Source: Trematomus loennbergii
Lineage: Eukaryota > Chordata > Actinopteri > Perciformes > Nototheniidae
Direction of reading: 5' to 3'
NCBI GenBank assembly: GCA_012861695.1
Contig: JAAOOA010000196.1
Span: 216,001 to 280,000 of the forward strand
Length of the DNA: 64,000 bases
This document shows, in pieces, positions 56,184 through 64,000 of the stretch (its first letter is position 1; every line of letters begins with the position of its first letter). Position numbers and translations under genes: made by a program. The notes beneath the pieces were generated by a model. The model was not told the origin of the DNA and searched no databases. It was given only the letters and a program-made list of their open reading frames with translations.

Positions 56184-57729
56184 TGTCATGGCCTGGCTCT
56201 TGGCCACAAAAAAAATGTGGAAAGGACACAATGTAAGGAAAGATATTTATTAAAGCAAACTCAACTTAACCCAAGAGCTGCATTTTATTTTGGGTAATGG
56301 CTTGGCGGGTAGCAGAGTTTGAACTGACACTCCTCCGGGACCTTTGGTCACTTGTGGTTTGGCTGATTCTGTGTCTGTGGAGAGCTCCAAGGTGGGTCCA
56401 GAGGTCACTTCGTCCTGCAAGAGCGCATGTGTTGTGGGGCCGAATCAAGATCCTGAGTTGTCTCTGGACGGCGGCTCTGCTGTGCTCATGGGGTCCCATC
56501 TCAGTCCGAGCCTTCTCTGTCTCTGTCTCGCAGTGGGGTTTTCCAGGGTCAATGCTGTGACCATTCTTCGCACAGGGGTTTTGAGCATGTTTTGCCTGTT
56601 GCTGAGCAGTGCTGCTGTTTCCCATTCTGCTGGGACCTGCCATGTGAACCGGGTTGTGTGTGAATGTCTTGGCCACCTCAGTCGGGGCGTGTTGAGGTTT
56701 TGTTGCCTGGGGCAGGTGCTCTGCATGAGCCTGAGTCGGGTCGGCCATTTGAACGTTTGAAGATTTCTGGCTATATGTGATTTGGACAGTTTGTTTGTTC
56801 ACCTGCCGAAGTCAAAATGGAACAAAATGGCAGAGCTGATGTGGAGTATCTTTGACATTTGTTTTGTGGGAGCAGGAGGACCTATTTTGGTTTACACAGA
56901 TCACAATCCACTGACTTTTCTGCATTCTGAAATGTCCCAACCAAAGACTGACAAGGTGGTCTTTGTTTCTTCAGGCTAACAACCTTGATATTAGGCATAT
57001 TAAAGGATCGGAAATGTTATTGCTGACGCGCTATCATGTGCTCAACTGCACTAGTTGTTAGTGTGGCCTAAGTTTAATGTATTGATTTTCATACTGTTTT
57101 GATCATCTTTCTCGCTCTGCCCATCTTTTTTAAATATGCTTCTCAGGTACCTGTGTTGCTGAAGATGTGGCTGGTAGTTGAAGGCAGGGTTTTGCAGTAT
57201 GAAGGTCGTATATTAAAATTATGGTTTCCTTGAAAATAAGGTGCCATATATTTTTTGTTTTTTTACTATTTGTTTGTTTTTGTTTGGGATGGGATTAGTA
57301 TGACCACGGTGGTCCTAGGGACGCCAACTTTAAGGGGGAGGGGGGGCTGTGACGACCCCTGCTTTATTCTCCCCTGTTGTGTGTGTATGTCCCTTTAACG
57401 ATCTCCCTTCGTCCGTATCAGCGCTGATTGAGGGCACCTGGCCGCCGCGGTAGCTGAGGAGTGAGAGGCCAGAGTCTTGCTCGCTCTCTCTGCTGGAGCA
57501 CTCGTTGGGAGAGCAGCTACTATTTTATGCTTTGGTTTACCTTTAACTTAGTTTGGCATTCAACACCTTGCACCACATCACGTTCACACACCCACACCTA
57601 CACTACTGATGTTACTGACTAACACACCCCATGGTGGTAGCTCTTTGGTTAAGTTGAGTTAATACATATATTTCCTTATATTGTGTTTTTTCCACATTCT
57701 TTGTTATGGCCAAGAGCCAGGCCATGACA
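56184..57729 (+). mobile_element. Degenerate, rearranged Ty3/Gypsy-type retrotransposon
   Basis: A full-length right LTR lies at 57062-57729 (TGTGGCC to CATGACA). The left end (56184-56281) is only the last 100 bp of an LTR in inverse orientation. Pol remnants just before the LTR encode GGPILVYTDHNPLTFL (RNase H region) at about 56878-56925 and IADALS at 57019-57036. The minus-strand frame at 56266-56802 has no recognised domain. The adjoining site is intact in module M1 (TTCTTGAAAATCTGCAGAGG, 19521). Confidence 0.75.
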
Positions 57730-57739
57730 GCATGGCTAA

Positions 57740-58990
57740 AATGAAGAGGTGTTTTCCAAGATCTGATGATGATGATGATGATGTTTCTGATGTTGGTGCG
57801 TGTTCACACCAAGTACTTTTCCCACAGTAGTTCCTGAGAACTTTAGAGCTGCTGAGGGGGGTTGTGCTCCTGTGGGGTGATTACTTGCATCACACAGCCA
57901 ACAAGTCACATGACTAATGTCAGATCTGGTAAAAGTGAAGTGTATTGTCATATTAAAGAAACAGGAGGGATTGTGTTTGTGACCAGAATGATGGGTCTAC
58001 CATCAGGAAACGCACTCACATGACCATATTTGGAAGGTATGCTGTACTTATCATGAGGTTACTTTAGGTCATACATTTGCAAAGTGATCTTTAATATTAA
58101 CTTATGTTTAAGCCTATATTAAACTAATATTAATTCAGGTGTTTTATCATGTTTTTATAATTAAACTTCACAGGGGTGGCTACAATGGAGTGTCAATGCA
58201 ATGTAACTCAATAATGGAAGTGCCAGCTGCTGATTGTGTTTGTGTTATAGAGGGACTATGTATGTAGTTTTTTGGATTGCATACATTGTGAAGGGATAAT
58301 GTCCAGACATTGTATGTCTTATAGTCTGAAATTAAATATCCATTAAGTCTGTAAACTCTGCCTGCCTAATGAAATGATGTTTCCTATTACCATGCATCAC
58401 TTTAACAGCTATTTCATCTGTGGGCCTTATGGGCTTGTGTTGTCACAGATAAATAAAACACTTTTATTTAAGAATGAGTATTTTTGTATTCTACATAACT
58501 AAAAACATACTACTGTAGAGGTGTTATTATCTGATGACTTTTATCTGCCAGTGAGAACTGGTGAGGTTTTTCACTCTTGTGGTTTGAGGGTTGGGTTTGA
58601 GCTGTCTTGTGACAGGAAGTTTGTGATAGAGGGGTGTGCGCTCAGCTAGGAGTCATTAATTAATTCCAGACGAGGTACATAAACATATTTATAGACAGGG
58701 AAATCTCCACAGCTGCGTCTGTGTTGTTCTTGGATATGTTCTGTTGTCTGAACCTGGACATATTTCAAACCGACTCCCATGCTCTCTCACTGTGCTCTCT
58801 GTAGTCTCACTCACAGCTGGATGAGGCTCAGTTGATACTGATAGGACTTCCTCACAGCTGGATGAGGCTCCATTCCTATCAGTTGGAGGCTTTAAATTCA
58901 GCAGCAGGCTTTGGGACAAACTCCCCTCTTTTCTGCAGAAACAGTTTCAAATCAGCAAATTAATTGTCTATTAAATCTGTCCACTCTGTC
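57740..58990. repeat. Downstream module M4 (copy B counterpart of M1)
   Basis: Matches 19550-20620, with an expanded GATGAT tract at 57763-57780, a fragment of the GCGTTCACACC MITE at 57799-57840 and a local duplication of CAGCTGGATGAGGCTC near 58815-58870. Confidence 0.7.
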
Positions 58991-58999
58991 TGCCTAATG

Positions 59000-60855
59000 C
59001 AGAAACAGGAAATGCCCGTTTCAAATCAGCATCTCAAAAACTCAAAATGTAAACTTCAGAATCAGAATCAGAAACGGGTTTATTGCCAGGTAGGTTCACA
59101 CATACGAGGAATTTGACTTGATGTCATGGTGCAGACATAAAATATAAAACAACAAATCTTTAAGGACACCGTAATAAAATATAGTTAGATAAACTTGAAG
59201 GTTACATTGTAAAAAAATGTGTACGTTTTAACACAAGCAGCGTTGCACATAATCAGTGAGGTCAGCAGGTTAAGTCAGGACTGATGCAGACAACTAACTC
59301 TCACTCTAGTTGGTTTTGAAGGGCACTTATGGCGCATTTCCACCACACGGTCGGCCTCGGCCTCGCTTGGTACTGCTAGGCCGCATTGGGCCTTGTTAGG
59401 GCCGGCTCACTTCATGCTGCGCTTCCATTACAGTTTAGGAACTGGGGTAGTTACTATAGTAACGCAGTGTAGGCGGAGCCGTGACGTCATCTTCAATGAG
59501 AACCCCAGAAAACCAACATCAGCCGTTAGCTGTTAGCACTCAGAGCTCACAGCTCCTCATATCTGTTCAGAAACTAGACAAAAGTTAAACAAGTACAAAC
59601 CACAGACTGTCTGTGTCATGGTGAATACAGTCGCTGCTTTATTTATGTCTGTATAGGCCGTTGTTGTGAGTGTGGACGGTCGGAGCATATATTGCGTTAG
59701 CTTAGCCAATCTCCATTTAGAAAACACGCATTTTAAAAGGTTTTTCACCTGCCGTCTGTCTGCAGACTTGACAAAGCATTAATTCATGGTTTTTACTAAC
59801 CGGTATCAGTATGTTGTTACTTCGGCATCATTTTGAAACGTGTATTACAATTAAATCACGGTAAAATATGTTGTAGTTGTAGCCCCCTTGCCAGCGATGC
59901 TCTCTCTAGTTTAGCATACTCAGCCCGACTCAGCCCTGTCTGTTGGCCACGATAGAACCACGATTTTGTCGGGCCAGAAAAGAGGTGAAAAAGTACCCCC
60001 GGGCCGGAACTAGGCCTAGTGGAAGCGCAACCAAAAACGGGCCCGGCACGACACGGCACGCTTAAACTGCGCTCCGCGCCATGGTGGAAATGCCCCATTA
60101 GTTTGCCAGACCCTCCATGTGAACGCACAGACGGAGTGGAAGTGGGTTGGGGTGTAGGGGTCAGACTGTAATTGGGCCTAAAGGTCAGCATATCCTTCAA
60201 AGGAAACCCTATTGGGTGAAAAAAACAGGGCTCATTCACCAAAATAGTTCAAACAGATTAACGGGAACTGCACGAGGCGATGAGCCAAAACAACTTTGTT
60301 TTCTTTGTTACTAGTGGAACATGTGTCTGTGTGTGTGTTTGTGTAAAAGAGATAAGGAAGTGTGCGGCCTTGTTGCAGTGTAATGCTTTCACTCTTCAAG
60401 AAGTCAAGCCTATTTCCATGTCTAAGTCATAACAAGCAATTCCACTCTTTATTGAGAAAGTATAAGTAAGTAATCTCATTCCCACCAACCCACATTTTCA
60501 GGCAAAACCTAAAGAGATATTAATATCTAATATGTAGAATTCCTATTGTTATCTAAATGTCATGGGAATTTATAATAATTCAATATATAGTTTCCGAACT
60601 ACAAAATGTTCTCAGACAGAAGGGTTTCACCTTGACCATTGTGAGGCAATTATCATATGGATGTTAGGGTTGTAATTACCATGCTGTACTTCCCCTTCTT
60701 TCCCCCACCTTTCTTAAGACTGTAATGTAAATGACCTAGCTGAATTAATGTCTGCATAAAGTCATTGCTTTTCTGTGTAACTTGGTCAGATCTTTGTATC
60801 ACATTAGTGATGCAGGTTATCTGTCTTTCCTGGAAATAGATTGATTCTGTTACAT
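59000..60855. repeat. Segment in opposite orientation to copy A
   Basis: Reverse complement of 23950-21590, without the TA-inserted element and with its own MITE at 59330-60100. L2 tail at 59056-59190 (minus strand). No gene was seen. Confidence 0.8.
59330..60100. mobile_element. MITE related to 20806-21571, copy in B
   Basis: Ends TGGCGCATTTCCACCACAC and inverse GTGGTGGAAATGCCCCA-like (TGGTGGAAATGCCCCA present). Interior matches 20806-21571 in reverse (for example ACTGTATTCACCATGACACA read inverted). Copy A has an empty site at about 22341. Confidence 0.75.
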
Positions 60856-61041
60856 TACATGTCACTTGTTAGACACTTTTATCCAAAGCAACTTACATAC
60901 TCAATACTGTGGACAATCCCCACAGGAGCAATTTGGGGTGAAGTGTCTCAGGGACACAACGACATGCTGACTGCAGTGGGGTTTGAACCTGTGACCCCCT
61001 TCTCCAAAGTCCAAGGCTCTATCCACTGCGCCACACGCCTG
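60855..61041 (+). mobile_element. tRNA-like SINE
   Basis: TTTTATCCAAAGCAACTTACA, then GGGGTTTGAACCTGTGACCC (a B-box-like GGTTTGAACC), ending TCTATCCACTGCGCCACACG. This is a common fish SINE type. Truncated relatives lie at 8102 and 47643, and one is cut at 21572. Not a functional tRNA gene. Confidence 0.65.
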
Positions 61042-62110
61042 TTAAATGCTATAACTCTTTATTAAATGACACAACTTTGGTTTAAGCTTGTATCTTTGTT
61101 CTTTTCTTACCAGAAATTAAGTGTGGGATTTCCACCACACTAAACACTTCCACCTATTTGTAAACAAAGGAAAAAAAGAAAGGGCGAGGATGAAGGAACA
61201 ACTGTGAGATAACAGAGTTTAAACGTATTTAGAGCTGATATGAGATATCAACAAAAACACTATTTATCTTTCTGTTTCACAAGAAGAAGAAATCAGACAC
61301 TTCCCAGCTCCTTCCCCCCAGACGTGACGTCTGAAATAAAAAGACCTTTGTGCTCTGGGATCTGGGATCGTAGCCAAAATTAAAAAAAATGCCCGCACAG
61401 TGACACAAAATTAGAAGAGGCTGGTAAGATGCACATTACATGTGGAAACTGTGACAGTCTGAAAATAAAGGGGCAACAAGTGAATGCTCAGGTCAGAGGA
61501 CCATTGTCAGAACAATTTACAGACCATGTGATTCTACAGCCGCATGAACCTCCCTCAAACAGCTGCTGATAAAGAGGCAAATACTGTAGAAATGACTACT
61601 AAGTAGCAGATGAATGTTATGGATGTTGTTTCAAGAGTTCAGGTGTTTAACAGTCTTATGGCCTGTGGGATGAAACTGTCCCTGAATCTGGTGGTTTTTG
61701 TCCGGATGCTGCGGTAACGCCTGCCAGACGACTACCTTTCTTTCACACACACTCCCCCCTGCCCAAAACGACTCAATTGGACTCTTTTGTTTATTTGCGT
61801 AACTCAGTGACATCACTATGTATCACTCACGCTTCTCTTGGCTAGTGCTCCAACACATTGTACGTGTTAGGCTAAGGGGCGGGACCAGAGGTTGCGCTAG
61901 ACTTTTTCGCTGCCCGTTTTTTTTTTTTGACGGACAGGATCTTAACATTTCAGATTTCAGATTTTTCCGTCATTGTTAAAGAAAATCCGTCATAGACGGG
62001 AAATATTCGGTTAACGCGACCACTGGACATCTCTAAGCAGTTGACCAATCACAACAGAGCCAGCCAGCTAACCAATCAGAGCAGACAGGGCTCTGGTTTC
62101 AGACAGGGCC
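61042..62110. other. No gene seen; old repeat fragments
   Basis: Includes an L2-like 3' region at about 61636-61730 (ACAGTCTTATGGCCTGTGGG, GTCCGGATGCTGCGG) and a possible hAT-type fragment near 61900-62040 (GACGGACAGGATC, GACGGGAAATATTCGG). Nothing else could be supported. Confidence 0.5.
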
Positions 62111-62324
62111 CAGCGCCGAACGGTGAATCAAATTATTCATAGTGGCCACACGGCGATACTACAACTTCTGTGTCAGTCTGTCCAGCCTCCAACACTGTAT
62201 CCTCTTCATACATCCATGTGAAGGAGCAATGTATGTATAAACACGAGACGCTGGACACAAGTTGTAAGTTGGAATACCGCTGTATGGCCACTACGAAAAT
62301 GTGATTCAACATTCGGCGCACTTC
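62111..62324. mobile_element. Short MITE with about 55-bp imperfect inverted ends
   Basis: Left end GCGCCGAACGGTGAATCA...GTGGCCACACGGCG; right end, inverted, GCGCCGAATGTTGAATCA...GTGGCCATACAGCG. Total about 214 bp. Flanking duplication not clear. Confidence 0.65.
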
Positions 62325-62494
62325 ATGCCGGCTTGCAACCATACTTCAAGAACTACTACTTGAAATAATGCCATTGTCACGTCCGGTGCTTCCCCATGTC
62401 AGAATCTGATTTCTGGGAAATGTTCCAAGTAGTAAACACTCACACTCAATTATAAAGTACACAAAGTGCAAACTGGGTCAGGGTGTGTGAAGCT

Positions 62495-62710
62495 GACCGT
62501 TGAGCGGCCCGACCAAGTAAGGAGGCAGAGGCAGTCCAAAAATAACCCGGTGTGGGCCTTTATTAAAAATCATGAGCACATGACACACAGCCTCAATCTG
62601 CTGTTTCTCCCTGCACACAGCCTGCAGCCACAAAGATCTCTCCCCACGAAACAGGAAACACAGAGCCTAAATACCCACCTGTGCAATCAAGCCAACAAGA
62701 CACAGGTGAG
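62495..62710. repeat. Unclassified interspersed repeat, second copy
   Basis: Shares TGACCGTTGAGCGGCCCGAC and AACCCGGTGTGGGC in the same order with 14325-14530. Confidence 0.5.
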
Positions 62711-63780
62711 CAAACACTTTCGGCGCTCTCGGTCACTCCCCTATCTTTTCAAGGCGGAGCCGAGGACCCGACCAGCATCTGCCAGACGACATTTCAATTA
62801 ATACGGTTTAATCTTTCAATAAATACTATCTCAATAATTAGTATAAATTATATAAAATGTGCAAATATGCAATGCCAAACGGTACTGTGCGATCACGCTA
62901 ATAAAGTGCAAAACTGTTCACTACTAAAGTGCTGGGTGACATTTCTGTGCAAAGGGAAGTTGTTTCATAAAGTGCAATAATACAAGGCCCGAAGCCGTCA
63001 GTCCACAGTGACGAAGTTACCTTCGTAATAACATAAAGGAATACAACTTTCTTCCCCTCACATCTTTGATTGTGTGTGGGTGTGTGTGTGGAAAAAGAGA
63101 CATTCATTGCATGACTAAGCTTACCTACAAATACCCAAGTGAATACAGATTGTGGCCTTTCTTGATCGTTTCTATTTCATATTTGATTTCACATCCTGTA
63201 TTAGTTATACTTACGATATTTAGACTATATTTCCCCATTTTCATGCTTGTTAAATTCCTGTTATGTACCATATTAGAAAGGGGTTGCTGTCTCTTCACTT
63301 TGATAAAAGTAAGATTAAGATTAATAATTTTATGATAAGTTATTTTACACTAATCCATTTGTTTTGCTGCTCCTGGGACGGTTGAATATTCTCCCTTTGT
63401 GGATCAACTAAATGTGATCTTAATGTATCTGCTGTATTTCACACTGTGATTGTTTTCATTACAGGAAAGACACACTCAATTAGCAGTTATAGTGGTCTGG
63501 ACTGAGGCTACAGTTTCAATGTTGGTATCACATTTCCTGGCAACACATTTCCTGGCAACACATCTGTTGAAATATTTCACTGAAAACCACATGGTGGTGT
63601 CACATAAACATAAAATATAACCACTTTTGTTTTGTTGCTGAAAACAGTTAATGTTAAGACTGAAAATTAAAATATGTGTTAGTTGCAGCCCTTCTTTTTA
63701 TATGCCTGTATGCTGCAGGGTTTTCAGGATAAGCGTGTGTGAGTGTGAGAATGTGTGTGGGTAAAAATGTTTGCTGACAA
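62711..63780. other. No gene seen; AT-rich intergenic sequence
   Basis: A weak LINE-tail-like stretch occurs near 63358-63420 (CTGGGACGGTTGAATATTC, TTGTGGATCAACTAAATG) and ACACATTTCCTGGCA is tandemly repeated near 63530-63560. No conserved frame. Confidence 0.5.
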
Positions 63781-63781
63781 T

Positions 63782-63992
<211 letters not shown>

Positions 63993-64000
63993 TCTAAGTG

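Noticed and set aside
56266..56802. 178-codon minus-strand frame
   Set aside because: No domain recognised, inside a rearranged Gypsy element, with overlapping plus-strand frames of similar length.
60855..61041. Possible tRNA gene
   Set aside because: Only the B-box-like part is present, no cloverleaf, and the surrounding words match a SINE family.

Overview
The window looks like nuclear DNA of a ray-finned (teleost-type) fish. It is AT-rich, has split genes with GT/AG introns, CA/GATA microsatellites, L2-type LINE tails, a tRNA-like SINE, and many hAT, Harbinger, piggyBac-like and TA-inserting elements. No bacterial gene, operon or CRISPR array was seen. The species cannot be named from sequence alone. 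No search could be run, so family calls rest on motifs and on comparing repeated parts of the window with each other.

The main structure is a large segmental duplication. Copy A (about 1-20.8 kb) and copy B (about 40.9-59 kb) share the same order: fam161 gene material, the fam161 3' UTR, a multi-exon gene for an unrecognised small cell-surface protein (gene 1 at 3.5-10.5 kb, gene 2 at 45.3-52.3 kb), then a conserved downstream block. In copy A the two last recognisable fam161 coding exons are present (576-729 and 1572-2314, with an apparent frameshift). Between the copies, fam161 intron 1, exon 2 and intron 2 are repeated in tandem (31.7-36.0, 36.0-41.0 and 41.0-44.3 kb). These give two orphan copies of the fam161 N-terminal exon, one intact and one frameshifted. 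The third unit has lost the exon and runs straight into the 3' UTR in front of gene 2.

Genes 1 and 2 encode a signal peptide, a Cys-rich ectodomain, one transmembrane helix and a short tail ending in a Cys-Val-Ile-Val-like sequence. I do not recognise the family. Gene 1 carries several frame-breaking indels and is probably a pseudogene. Gene 2 is nearly intact, but a one-base difference at the end of its third coding exon puts the transmembrane exon out of frame.

The rest is mostly mobile DNA, and the A/B duplication supplies several empty sites that fix insertion boundaries. Main elements: a three-deep nest (3996-6694) and an adjacent hAT (6733-7924) in gene 1; a foldback of about 5 kb (12.2-17.2 kb) holding a hAT and a 1.1-kb element with a THAP-like zinc-finger fragment; a TA-inserted element with a palindromic MITE inside it (22.5-23.8 kb); a hAT with a transposase N-terminal remnant (25.76-27.47 kb); a small LTR retroelement inside a Gypsy LTR (27.7-29.9 kb); and a degenerate Ty3/Gypsy element (56.2-57.7 kb). 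A segment at 20.8-24.0 kb is inverted relative to copy B and lies between inverted repeats, as expected for recombination-mediated inversion. The window ends in a GATA microsatellite.
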